DNA of 64,000 bases, taken from assembly GCA_934725855.1 (NCBI GenBank), contig CAKVCL010000013.1, forward strand, positions 1-64,000, given 5' to 3'. The DNA is from an uncultured Cellulosilyticum sp. (lineage in GTDB: Bacteria > Bacillota > Clostridia > Lachnospirales > Cellulosilyticaceae). This document shows, one piece after another, positions 17,903-26,738 of this stretch. Within the stretch, counting starts at the first letter, position 1; the number at the start of each line of letters is the position of its first letter. The notes beneath the pieces were generated by a model that did not search any database, was not told the DNA's origin, and was given only the letters and a program-made list of their open reading frames with translations. The position numbers were made by a program, and so were the translations under genes.

Positions 17903-18700
17903 CTACTCTTCTACATCTTTCTGCTGATTATCAAATGTCTTTCTCATACCTGGCGCTAAAAAGGCTTTAAGTTTTTCTTCAATAACTCTTGGATTTTCAC
18001 CAGCTTGGATAGAGAGTAAGCCTTCTACCATAACTTGCTTATGTAAAATTTCATCACTACTATTTAACTTGAGCTTATTTGAAATAGGTGTGGCTATAAA
18101 GTTTGCAATTAAAGATCCATAAAAGGTTGTAATTAACGCAACTGCCATCTTAGGTCCTAAAGTAGATGGATCACTTAATGCCCCCAGCATAACAATCAGC
18201 CCAATCAGTGTACCAATCATTCCCCAAGCTGGTCCAAGGTCTGCCATGGTTTCCCAAACCTTTTGGTTATCTTTGTGCCTATTTTCTACAAATGCAATTT
18301 CTGTTTCGAGTATATTTCTTAAAAGCTCTGCATCAGTTCCATCTACAATAAGCAAAACGCCTTTTTGTAAAAAGGGATCATCCATATTTTGAGCAATTTC
18401 TTCTAGTGCAAGTAACCCCTCTTTTCTGGCAGATAAAGCCAAGTCATTAATCTTTTTAATCACATCTGTTGGGTCAATCTCTTGTTTTCTAAAAGCATAC
18501 TTAATAGTTTTAAGTCCTTCAATTAATTTAGGTAGTGGGTATGAAATCATTAATGCTCCGATTGTGCCACCAAAAACAATGAATACAGAGGACACATCCC
18601 AGAAGTCCTTTGGAGTTCCTCCAGTCCAGAACATCGATATAATAATACATGCAATACCACCAACTAACCCAATGACTGTAGAAATATCCACCTTTATCAC
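17903..18700 (-). CDS. motA: flagellar stator protein MotA
   Basis: 265 residues with four membrane segments (about 5-22, 35-53, 148-170 and 183-203) and a cytosolic loop containing the charged RKEG...EEIAQ region that contacts FliG. The proline-containing motif DLGPAWGMIGTLIGLIVML is typical. It overlaps flbD by 4 bases upstream. It conducts ions with MotB; proton or sodium use cannot be decided from sequence alone. Confidence 0.95.
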   Translation of the reverse strand: MIKVDISTVIGLVGGIACIIISMFWTGGTPKDFWDVSSVFIVFGGTIGALMISYPLPKLIEGLKTIKYAFRKQEIDPTDVIKKINDLALSARKEGLLALEEIAQNMDDPFLQKGVLLIVDGTDAELLRNILETEIAFVENRHKDNQKVWETMADLGPAWGMIGTLIGLIVMLGALSDPSTLGPKMAVALITTFYGSLIANFIATPISNKLKLNSSDEILHKQVMVEGLLSIQAGENPRVIEEKLKAFLAPGMRKTFDNQQKDVEE

Positions 18701-18897
18701 CCCTCTCTATCCTCTACCACATAAATTCGTCTTTTAAATTCAACAATTTTATCAATAATCTCCTTGGGAGATTCCTTGACCACATACTTATTCCCTGTGG
18801 TCATCACAACAACTGTATCTGGTGTTTGTTCAAGTGTTTCAATCAAATCCGAATTCACCGTAAAAGTTTGGTCGTTTAATTTTGTCAAAATCACCAT
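18697..18897 (-). CDS. flbD: FlbD family small flagellar protein
   Basis: 66 residues matching the short FlbD (YlzI) family: ILTKLNDQTFTVNSDLIETL, then PDTVVVMTTGNKYVVKES. It is always found between flgE and motA in clostridial operons, as here. Function is not well established. It is not the Caulobacter transcription factor of the same name. The end overlaps motA by 4 bases. Confidence 0.9.
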   Translation of the reverse strand: MVILTKLNDQTFTVNSDLIETLEQTPDTVVVMTTGNKYVVKESPKEIIDKIVEFKRRIYVVEDREG

Positions 18898-18912
18898 ATT
18901 CTATCACCTAGC

Positions 18913-20262
18913 CTAACGTTTTAAATTCGTTAACTCTTGAAGCATTTCATCAGATACCGTAATAATTCTTGAATTAGCTTGGAAACCTCTTTGAGTAATA
19001 ATCATATCCGTAAATTCGGCAGAAAGGTCAACATTGGACATTTCAAGTACGCCTGTACTAAAGTTACCTGCATCACCAATGCCATCAAATTCACCAGAGT
19101 TGGTGGTTGCTAAATAAAGGTTATCTCCAACTTTTTCAAGACCAGCTGGATTATCAAAGTTTGCAACAACTACCTGAGCAATTTTACGTTGTTCACCATT
19201 CGTATAGTTTACATTGATAATACCGTCTTTGCCAATAGAATAACCAGATAAGGTTCCTGCTGAGTTACCATTTGTTTCTTTTCCTTCTATAGTACTTTTG
19301 GTTGCATATTGAGTAATACTTGAAAGATCAACCGTTACATCGCTTAATGTACCCCCTCCTGGCAAATTAGTTATCCCACTAAGATTTAACCCAAATTCCA
19401 TGGAGCTAGTTGAAGTACCTGTTGAACCACCTGAACTGCTTGAACCCAATGTTCCTGTCACACTCGTTAGCTTACCATCCTTATCAAATTGTACTTCTAT
19501 TGCCCCAGAAGCAGTAATAGGATACAGCTCACCTTTAGCATCTGTAACATATGTTCCCTTACCAGTTGTCCCTTTTTTTCCTGTTTCAGCTATTGTAATC
19601 GACCATTTTCCTTTTGTTGTTGCATCCTGCTCAATAACAAGTGGTATCGTATAGTAATTTCCTAAACTATCATAAGCAGCAACAGAAAACGTTTCTTTTT
19701 CACTTGTACTACATACATTACCTGTAATTTGAGCTTTAGTTGTAATATCTGGATTCATAGACTGATATTTTGGATCAAATAAATTAATGTCTTGAACTTC
19801 CTGAGAATTGATTTCATACTCACCATTGCCATTATCAGTTGCCAACCATCCTTGTACTTTCATACCATTTGGATTCACTAGGTTTCCTTCATCATCTAGC
19901 CTTAAAGCACCTGAACGTGTAAAATAGCGTCCTGTGGCATCTGCTACAACCATAAAGCCATCTCCATTAATCATTAAATCAAATGGATTATCTGTACGTT
20001 GTGCTGCGCCTTGTGTCATTAACATATCAATAGATGATACATTAACCCCTAACCCTACCTGCATGGCATTCATACCACCACGTCCTGTGTCATCATTAGC
20101 TGATGTGGCACTAGAAAGGGTTTGTGAAAAGACGTCACTAAAGGTTACCCTTTGTGATTTATACCCTGCAGTATTGACATTGGCAATATTATTGCCTATA
20201 ACATCCATTCTTGTCTGATGTACTTTTAAACCAGATACCCCAGAAAACATTGATCTCATCAT
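18913..20262 (-). CDS. flgE: flagellar hook protein FlgE
   Basis: 449 residues. The N-terminal rod/hook motif (FSGVSGLKVHQTRMDVIGNNIANVNT) and C-terminal coiled-coil motif (VDLSAEFTDMIITQRGFQANSRI) form the conserved core, with a Thr/Gly/Ser-rich variable domain (about 150-330) facing outward. It polymerises into the hook. It follows flgD (hook cap scaffold), as usual. It is exported by the type III apparatus, so no signal peptide is expected or seen. Confidence 0.95.
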   Translation of the reverse strand: MMRSMFSGVSGLKVHQTRMDVIGNNIANVNTAGYKSQRVTFSDVFSQTLSSATSANDDTGRGGMNAMQVGLGVNVSSIDMLMTQGAAQRTDNPFDLMINGDGFMVVADATGRYFTRSGALRLDDEGNLVNPNGMKVQGWLATDNGNGEYEINSQEVQDINLFDPKYQSMNPDITTKAQITGNVCSTSEKETFSVAAYDSLGNYYTIPLVIEQDATTKGKWSITIAETGKKGTTGKGTYVTDAKGELYPITASGAIEVQFDKDGKLTSVTGTLGSSSSGGSTGTSTSSMEFGLNLSGITNLPGGGTLSDVTVDLSSITQYATKSTIEGKETNGNSAGTLSGYSIGKDGIINVNYTNGEQRKIAQVVVANFDNPAGLEKVGDNLYLATTNSGEFDGIGDAGNFSTGVLEMSNVDLSAEFTDMIITQRGFQANSRIITVSDEMLQELTNLKR

Positions 20263-20286
20263 AATACATTACCTCCTCATTATATC

Positions 20287-21099
20287 CTATTTGATCAGCT
20301 CTACATCATTAAAGTTAATCCATTGATCATTGATGCATACATAAGTGCCATCACTTAATATTTTAATATAATCTACTATACCTGTAACCTCTTTCTTGCT
20401 ACCTTCAGCATCTATATAACTAGCTTTTGCTTCTCGATTTGTAATGCTGGTCTTTTCAATAATGTTAATGGCATTCGTATATGGCACACTAATTTGTGAC
20501 TCTCCTGTACCTATTAAAACATACGGCTTACCAGAAACCATTTTAATACCCTTTACTTCACCCTCAACAATAACATTTTGCTCTTCACCTTTTTCATTCT
20601 TTTCTGTTGTTGTCGCTTGAATCGTTTTACCAATCACCTCAAAAGCAGATGTATTCGCTTGAATATTATCAGAACTAATAACTTGAGAAACTTTATCTAA
20701 TGTAACTTCTTCCTCTCCAATGCCAAGCGTTGGTGTATCTCCAGATAATTTCACATAATCAACTTTACCATACTTTGAAGTTGTCTGACCAGTTGTCTCA
20801 TCTTCAACTTGATACTCCACATACTTTCCAATCATCCCATTTGCAAGTTGCTTATCACTTGATTTAGCAACATTCATCATTTGCTCCAATGCTGTAAACT
20901 GCGCGAGTTGTGCGAGCATCTCTTGATTATCCATTGGATTTAATGGATCTTGATATTTCATTTGTGTCACCAGCATCTGTATAAATGCATCTTTTCCTAG
21001 AGCATCTTCCTTTTTAGTTGCATCAGATTTGCTTGAAAGATAGTCACTATCTGCTACAACAACATTTGTATTTCCTACTGCACTTGTTCCACTTGCCAT
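20287..21099 (-). CDS. flgD: flagellar hook assembly scaffold FlgD
   Basis: 270 residues. The N-terminal FlgD signature (LGKDAFIQMLVTQMKYQDPL, NPMDNQEMLAQLAQFTALEQM, about 33-75) is clear. The rest contains beta-rich repeats carrying two similar segments (YGKVDYVKLSGDTP and TGIVDYIKILSDGT), longer than in many FlgD proteins. FlgD caps the growing hook. It lies between fliK and flgE. Confidence 0.94.
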   Translation of the reverse strand: MASGTSAVGNTNVVVADSDYLSSKSDATKKEDALGKDAFIQMLVTQMKYQDPLNPMDNQEMLAQLAQFTALEQMMNVAKSSDKQLANGMIGKYVEYQVEDETTGQTTSKYGKVDYVKLSGDTPTLGIGEEEVTLDKVSQVISSDNIQANTSAFEVIGKTIQATTTEKNEKGEEQNVIVEGEVKGIKMVSGKPYVLIGTGESQISVPYTNAINIIEKTSITNREAKASYIDAEGSKKEVTGIVDYIKILSDGTYVCINDQWINFNDVELIK

Positions 21100-21112
21100 C
21101 TTGCATCCCTCC

Positions 21113-22465
21113 TTATACCATATAATCGACTTCAGAATCGGAAGATATTAGAGGCTGTGTCATTTCTTCTTCCTCTTCATCAAAACTTGCTAAAATCTCT
21201 TGTATACGTTTACTTGATTTTTGTCTTTCTTGTTGCATTTGCGCTTCATGATTGTCTTGACGAATATCTACTTTTACATCGGCAACATTTAATCCTTGAT
21301 CTTCTAAGCTATTTTTAAGCTCTCCAATTTCATTTAAAATAAAGTCTTTTGCTTTTTGATTGTCTACTTTAATCTCTGCCACCATTACGCCATGATCTTC
21401 AACAATCTTAACATTCATATTGCCTAATTCCTTAGGAGAAAGTGCAATATTAATTTCTTTTGTTTGACTCAGTACTTTAAAATCGACTTGCTCAATTAAA
21501 GTCTTTCCATTAACTAATTGCTTCGTAATGGTTGCCTCAGCTACCACCCCAGGCTCTGATGCAAAAGATTGCGTAAAGGTTGTGGTTGTAAAATTATGAA
21601 TCGGAATATTGATTCCTAGGTCATTTGCCTCAGAGCTTTCATGCATTGCAAAGCTCAGCTGTGACTCCTCTTTTGCTTCAGTTTTATAACGTGAAGAAAC
21701 TTCCTGAGGCTTTACTTCACTCTTGTCTAATGCCACAATACCTATCTCTGTTTGTTCTGCTTGTTCTGCTTGACTAGGCGTTATTTCTACCTGAGTCTCG
21801 CTGGTTACTTCCTCTATTATAGGTGTTTCCTCCAAAACAGGATTCACTTTTTTATCAACCACTGGTTTATCTTGGATTGAAAGTAGCTCTTCATTAAGTG
21901 CTTTTAAGTCTTCAAAGAGTTTACTCACCTTCTGAACATCTATCTCTCCTGATAATAAAGCATTTGTATCCCCTTGGGTAAGTATTTGAGCCACGAACTG
22001 TCCAAAGCCTTCCTCTGATAAAAGATCTTGCACAGTCATTCCCATTTCTTCTAATTGACTTTGAATCTCATCTATTGGAATTTGGAGTACTTCACTCATC
22101 ATCATAAGAAGCTGACTATCTATATTGCCTTTATCATTTACCACTTCATCTTCTAGCTCATCCACCTTTGCTGATAAAGTAGCATTTTCTGTATCTTGAA
22201 TGGTATCTTTCTTACTAGTTTCTAGCTGAGTCTTTGCTTTTAGTTTATCACTGCTAGAGGTAGCCTTTGGGTCAATTGCTCTATCCTCTTTTTTACTAGT
22301 CTTGTCATCTTTTTGAGTGTTATTAGCTGCCTTGGCTTTTTCTAGACTTGTCGTGAACTTTTCTTGAGTCTTTTTTGCCCCAAAGCTATTTGAAGTATTA
22401 GAAGTTTCTTTAAAGCCACTTCCTATGTTCATAATGGTATTTTCTATACTTACTTGACTCATCAT
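21113..22465 (-). CDS. fliK: flagellar hook-length control protein FliK
   Basis: 450 residues. A long, charged, low-complexity N-terminal ruler region (about 1-310, rich in Lys, Glu, Thr and Gln) is followed by a C-terminal FliK domain (about 325-415; IALSPKELGNMNVKIVEDHG). It measures the hook and triggers the FlhB substrate switch. Sequence is poorly conserved apart from the C-terminal domain, as normal for the family. ATGs at 22465 and 22462 are equally possible. Confidence 0.9.
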   Translation of the reverse strand: MMSQVSIENTIMNIGSGFKETSNTSNSFGAKKTQEKFTTSLEKAKAANNTQKDDKTSKKEDRAIDPKATSSSDKLKAKTQLETSKKDTIQDTENATLSAKVDELEDEVVNDKGNIDSQLLMMMSEVLQIPIDEIQSQLEEMGMTVQDLLSEEGFGQFVAQILTQGDTNALLSGEIDVQKVSKLFEDLKALNEELLSIQDKPVVDKKVNPVLEETPIIEEVTSETQVEITPSQAEQAEQTEIGIVALDKSEVKPQEVSSRYKTEAKEESQLSFAMHESSEANDLGINIPIHNFTTTTFTQSFASEPGVVAEATITKQLVNGKTLIEQVDFKVLSQTKEINIALSPKELGNMNVKIVEDHGVMVAEIKVDNQKAKDFILNEIGELKNSLEDQGLNVADVKVDIRQDNHEAQMQQERQKSSKRIQEILASFDEEEEEMTQPLISSDSEVDYMV

Positions 22466-22474
22466 AGCTCCCCC

Positions 22475-23194
22475 TTACCTTGTTTCATCTGGGGCAATTA
22501 ATTTAACAACTTGGGCTGCCCCTTGTTCTGTCATTGAACTTAGAATCAATGCTTTTCGATCTGTATTCATGCCTGCAAAAATTGATTTAACTAGCTCAGA
22601 ATCTGTTGAAACTAATCGTTCTAATACCTTAGCTGCCTGCTCTTCATCCATTTGAGCAATGGTTGAAGAAAGTTTCTTTTGTTCATCAGACAGCATCTTT
22701 TCACCTTTAAGTACTTTATAAATACGTTCTGCAACATCTGGATAAACGGCTTCAAATTGTTTAATGAATAATTCTGTATTAGTTCTTGCAACTTCTTCAT
22801 CCCATGCTGCCTTTTGAGCCATAAAATCATTATAACTGGATTCATACTGAGTAAGACTTTCATTCTTTGACGTCAGTTCGTCATTAGTATTTTTCAATGA
22901 TTGAACTTCTTCTTCTAGTCTAGTTATCTCCTGCTCTTGGACATTTACCTTAACTTTTAGTTCCTCTGGAGTTAATTCTTCTACCTGATTGCCTGCACTT
23001 GGAATAAATTGACCCACTAACGGAACTTTACTAAGTCCCTTTAAAATAGGTCTTCTAAAAAAGAATACACATGCCCCTACTATAATAAGTAGAATCAGCA
23101 TAATTAACCATTTCTTCTTTTTCTTCTTTTTTTTTGGAACTAAAGGAGATGTTTCCATGACCTCTTCAGTATTTACTTCTTCTTTCTTCTTCAC
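22475..23194 (-). CDS. YlxF-type membrane protein with MgtE N-domain-like C-terminus
   Basis: 239 residues. A run of eight lysines precedes one membrane helix (about 29-47). A coiled coil (about 70-120) is followed by a helical domain (about 150-239; AQMDEEQAAKVLERL, STDSELVKSIFAGM) resembling the MgtE intracellular N domain and FliG-type armadillo repeats. It sits between fliJ and fliK, where Bacillus has ylxF. A chaperone-like or export-linked role is suggested for such proteins but I cannot assign it. The lysine run is encoded by an A-rich tract prone to slippage. Confidence 0.8.
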   Translation of the reverse strand: MKKKEEVNTEEVMETSPLVPKKKKKKKKWLIMLILLIIVGACVFFFRRPILKGLSKVPLVGQFIPSAGNQVEELTPEELKVKVNVQEQEITRLEEEVQSLKNTNDELTSKNESLTQYESSYNDFMAQKAAWDEEVARTNTELFIKQFEAVYPDVAERIYKVLKGEKMLSDEQKKLSSTIAQMDEEQAAKVLERLVSTDSELVKSIFAGMNTDRKALILSSMTEQGAAQVVKLIAPDETR

Positions 23195-23202
23195 CTACTA
23201 GC

Positions 23203-23646
23203 TCACCCCTTTCCTTTATTTCCAAATCGATAGGTAACCATATCGTCTAAAATACGCTGCTCGGCTCGTTTTTCTTCTTCCTCAAAATTTTCTTTATGAA
23301 TAGCTTTTAAATTATCTAATATTTTTCTATCCTTAACGGCTTCTAAAAGCGCTTCTCTTTTTTCCTCTACGACTTGTGTGGCTTTCTCAAGTTCTTGTTC
23401 TTTATTTTGGACTGCTTTTACTATATAGCTATTATATTGATTTAAGGTACGAACCTCTAATATATTAACTGCCTGTCTACTTTGCTTTCTCGTTAAGTTT
23501 AATGCGTCTTCCTTTATCTGTTCCAAATGAAGCTTTTCCTCATACACTTTTTCCCTATACTGTGTGGCTTCACCTAATTCTCGTTTTTTATTATCTTCTA
23601 TCTTTTCTCTTAAAGATAAAACAGGTTCTAGGCTAAATTTAAACAT
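23203..23646 (-). CDS. fliJ: flagellar export protein FliJ
   Basis: 147 residues, almost wholly coiled coil, starting FKFSLEPVLSLREKIEDNKKREL as in other Gram-positive FliJ proteins. FliJ inserts into the FliI hexamer like the gamma subunit of F1-ATPase and contacts FlhA. It is flanked by fliI and the YlxF-type gene in the standard order. Confidence 0.92.
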   Translation of the reverse strand: MFKFSLEPVLSLREKIEDNKKRELGEATQYREKVYEEKLHLEQIKEDALNLTRKQSRQAVNILEVRTLNQYNSYIVKAVQNKEQELEKATQVVEEKREALLEAVKDRKILDNLKAIHKENFEEEEKRAEQRILDDMVTYRFGNKGKG

Positions 23647-23654
23647 TCTATCAC

Positions 23655-24956
23655 CTATCCTACAATTTGTTGCATTTGATTTAAGGTTTCATCAAATGCA
23701 ACTTTATCTCCAACTGTCTGACATAAAAATTGATTAATAGATGGCATCTTTTCAATTGCTAAATCAATCTCTGCATTGCTTCCTCTATTATAGGCTCCTA
23801 CATTGATTAAATCCTCTGACTCTTTGTAAACTGCCATATGCTTTTTGATTTCAGTGGCTAATTTTTTATGTTCGGATGATGCAATACTACTCATTACCCT
23901 AGATATGCTGGCAAGGACATCAATAGCTGGATAATGCCCTTTTTGGGCAAGTTTTCTTGATAAGACAATATGACCATCTAAAATACCTCTAGCTGTATCA
24001 GTTATCGGCTCATTAAAATCATCTCCATCAACTAATACAGTATACATACCTGTGATACTTCCCTTACCTGAATTACCTGCGCGCTCCAAAAGCTTTGGAA
24101 GTTCAGCGTAAACAGAAGGTGGATAGCCTCTTGAAACAGGTGGCTCACCAATAGCCAGCCCGATTTCTCTTTGTGCCATTGAAAAACGTGTGAGTGAATC
24201 CATCATTAGAAGTACGTCCTTTCCTTGTTCACGAAAATACTCTGCTAAAGCCGTTGCTGTTTTAGCCGCTTTTAATCGCATTAAGGCAGGCTGATCAGAT
24301 GTGGCAACCACAACAATTGAACGCTTTAACCCTTCTAATTTTAAATCATTTTCGATAAATTCTTTAACCTCTCTTCCACGCTCACCAATCAGTGCAATAA
24401 TATTAATATCTGAAAGTGCGTTTCTTGCAATCATTCCCATCAGTGTACTTTTACCGACACCACTTCCTGCAAAAATCCCTATACGTTGACCTTTACCTAC
24501 AGTCAGCATCCCATCAATTGCCCTTACTCCTAACTCTAATGCCTCACTAATGCGCTTTCTGTTCATAGGATTGGGGGCATTATTTTCTATTGGAACCAAA
24601 TCCTTTGGGTAAATCATCTCACCATCAATCGGTTGAGCCTTCCAATCAACAACTTTTCCTAGTAAAGTTTCATCCACCTTAACACTTAATTTATCACCAA
24701 ATGCCTTCACCTTACACCCTGGTCCTATTCCTTCTAGCGTTCCAAGTGGCATCAGCATTAAATGACCTTCTTTAAATCCTACTACTTCTGCTGGAATAGT
24801 ACCCTGACCAGTTCTTGTTTCCACTTCACAAATATCACCTATATTAGCCATTGGTCCTTTTGATTCAATTCCCATTCCAATCACTCTTGTCACTTTACCT
24901 GAATATGTCCATAAATTGTATTTTGTGACTTCAGCATATTTTTTTATATCAATCAT
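23655..24956 (-). CDS. fliI: flagellar export ATPase FliI
   Basis: 433 residues of the type III export ATPase family. Walker A is at about 163-171 (AGSGVGKST), a Walker B-type DVLLMMDSLTRF is at about 246-257, and the GEPPVSRGYPPSVYAELPKL segment is characteristic. It energises substrate unfolding and delivery to the export gate and is held by FliH. It lies 9 bases after fliH. Confidence 0.96.
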   Translation of the reverse strand: MIDIKKYAEVTKYNLWTYSGKVTRVIGMGIESKGPMANIGDICEVETRTGQGTIPAEVVGFKEGHLMLMPLGTLEGIGPGCKVKAFGDKLSVKVDETLLGKVVDWKAQPIDGEMIYPKDLVPIENNAPNPMNRKRISEALELGVRAIDGMLTVGKGQRIGIFAGSGVGKSTLMGMIARNALSDINIIALIGERGREVKEFIENDLKLEGLKRSIVVVATSDQPALMRLKAAKTATALAEYFREQGKDVLLMMDSLTRFSMAQREIGLAIGEPPVSRGYPPSVYAELPKLLERAGNSGKGSITGMYTVLVDGDDFNEPITDTARGILDGHIVLSRKLAQKGHYPAIDVLASISRVMSSIASSEHKKLATEIKKHMAVYKESEDLINVGAYNRGSNAEIDLAIEKMPSINQFLCQTVGDKVAFDETLNQMQQIVG

Positions 24957-24965
24957 ATTTTCTCC

Positions 24966-25727
24966 TTATGATAATCCCTTTAGTAGCCTAATCTCTGAAA
25001 TCATTTTATTTAAACCATGATTTACATCATACTCGATATTCCCTTGATTGGTTTCTAGAATGCAAGAGGTATCATTTAATGCATCACTACTTTCAATGAC
25101 AATCTCTTTAGGAATCCCCTCCAAAAAATGCTCTTTATCGTTTTCAATAAGTTGTAAACAATTAGGTGAAACGACCAATTTCATAGCTTCTATAAACTGG
25201 TCCTTATGAAGCATTTTCCGAACGACTAATCGAAGCCATTCGACATTTTCACTGAGTTCTTCACTAATAATATGTTGCAAAATAGTGATCATTGTTTCAA
25301 CCACTTCACCTTCAACATTTTGAAGTAATGCTTCTTTTTCAGCATGAGCAGCTTCAATAATTCCGTCAGCCTCTTTTTTAGCAAGCTCTATCGCTTCATC
25401 TTGCTTCTTCTGAGTCTCAGCAAGCATTTTAGCTTCTTTGTCTTTAACTTCATTTTCTATATTTTGTTGTTTCAAAGCAGCGTCTGCTAGCATTTTTTCA
25501 ACTTTTTTATCGGCATCTCGAACCTTTTCCTGAATTTCTTTTTCAATTAGCTCTAATTCTTCTTTTCTTTTATGAATTAAATCTAACGTCTCATCATCCA
25601 TATTAGTCGACCGATTTTCCTCACTATGTTGTATGTCATTATCTTTCACCGATTGTGCTGCAAGACGCTGAGATAAATCTAGGAGACTTTGACTTCTGAT
25701 GCGACCACTTTTAATTATATTAGACAA
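24966..25727 (-). CDS. fliH: flagellar export ATPase regulator FliH
   Basis: About 253 residues. I choose the TTG at 25727, giving MSNIIKSGRI, because GGAG lies 9 bases upstream and family members usually start this way. An ATG at 25736 abuts its own AGGAG and an ATG at 25772 has no ribosome binding site. A long Glu/Lys coiled coil (about 45-130) is followed by a C-terminal FliI-binding domain (about 135-253). The start overlaps the end of fliG by 8 bases. FliH restrains FliI and links it to the C ring. Confidence 0.88.
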   Translation of the reverse strand: MSNIIKSGRIRSQSLLDLSQRLAAQSVKDNDIQHSEENRSTNMDDETLDLIHKRKEELELIEKEIQEKVRDADKKVEKMLADAALKQQNIENEVKDKEAKMLAETQKKQDEAIELAKKEADGIIEAAHAEKEALLQNVEGEVVETMITILQHIISEELSENVEWLRLVVRKMLHKDQFIEAMKLVVSPNCLQLIENDKEHFLEGIPKEIVIESSDALNDTSCILETNQGNIEYDVNHGLNKMISEIRLLKGLS

Positions 25728-26733
25728 CGACCTCATCTCCTGCACCACGTGAAATAACAATCTCACCGGCATCTTCTAACTTACGAATCACATTAACAAT
25801 TTTTTGTTGTGCATCTTCAACTTCTTTAACACGTTTTGGACCCATATATTCAAGATCTTCTTCAATCATTGCACCAAGACGTTTTGAAACGTTAGCCATG
25901 ATGACTTCTTTAACCCCTTCACCTGCTCCTTTAAGTGCAACGGCAAGTTGATGATTATCCACCTCTCTAAGAACACGCTGAATAGACTTATTATCAAGCG
26001 TTGTGATATCTTCAAATACAAACATACGTTTCTTAATTACTTCAGCAAGTTCTGGGTCCTCAATTTCAAGATTTTCCATGATATTCTTTTCAGTTGTACG
26101 ATCCACTTGGTTAATAATTTCAACAATTGAATCAATACCTCCAATACTCGTATAGTCTTCGGATACCAATGTAGATAGACGCTTTTCAAATTCCCTTTCA
26201 ATTTGACTAATCACTTCTGGTGAAGCTCTATCCATTAAGGCAATTCTACGTGCCGTATCGGCTTGCATCTCAGATGGCAAGGCACGAATAATCTCAGCAG
26301 ACTGACTAGGCTTTAAATAAGATAAAATAAGTGCAATCGTCTGTGGGTGTTCATTTTGAATAAAGTTAACCAATTGTGACGCTTCTGTCTTTCTTGCAAA
26401 TTCAAAAGGTCTAACTTGTAAGGATACCGTTAATTTATTAATCACTTCTACTGCTTTATCAGAACCCAATGCTTGTTCAAGAAGTTGCCTTGCATAGCCA
26501 ATACCACCCTCAGCAATATATTCTTGTGCCAAACACATTTCATAAAATTCTTGGAGTACTTCTTCTTTTGCTTTGGGAGAAACTGCTTTAATACTTGCAA
26601 TCTCTAAAGTCAACTGTTCAATATCTTCTTCTTTTAAGAACTTAAAAATCTTAGATGATTTTTCAGGGCCTAATGCAATGAGTAACATTGCTGCTTTTTG
26701 CTTATTTGTATAATGTTCTTTAGTATTTGACAT
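25720..26733 (-). CDS. fliG: flagellar motor switch protein FliG
   Basis: 337 residues from the ATG at 26733, which has GGGAG 8 bases upstream; an alternative ATG at 26739 overlaps the fliF stop as TGATG. It contains the N, middle and C armadillo domains, with the EHPQTIALILSYL motif (about 125-137) and the charged torque helix region near the C-terminus (MFVFEDITTLDNKSIQRVLREV). It joins the MS ring to the C ring and contacts MotA. It is coupled to fliF and fliH on both sides. Confidence 0.95.
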   Translation of the reverse strand: MSNTKEHYTNKQKAAMLLIALGPEKSSKIFKFLKEEDIEQLTLEIASIKAVSPKAKEEVLQEFYEMCLAQEYIAEGGIGYARQLLEQALGSDKAVEVINKLTVSLQVRPFEFARKTEASQLVNFIQNEHPQTIALILSYLKPSQSAEIIRALPSEMQADTARRIALMDRASPEVISQIEREFEKRLSTLVSEDYTSIGGIDSIVEIINQVDRTTEKNIMENLEIEDPELAEVIKKRMFVFEDITTLDNKSIQRVLREVDNHQLAVALKGAGEGVKEVIMANVSKRLGAMIEEDLEYMGPKRVKEVEDAQQKIVNVIRKLEDAGEIVISRGAGDEVVV

Positions 26734-26738
26734 GCGCA

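Noticed and set aside
22621-22863. 80-aa minus-strand frame inside the YlxF-type gene
   Set aside because: It is an alternative frame of a real gene with no ribosome binding site or family resemblance.
22475-23194. Magnesium transporter MgtE
   Set aside because: Only the N-domain-like helical part is present, with a single membrane helix and a coiled coil; the location in the flagellar operon supports a YlxF-type protein.
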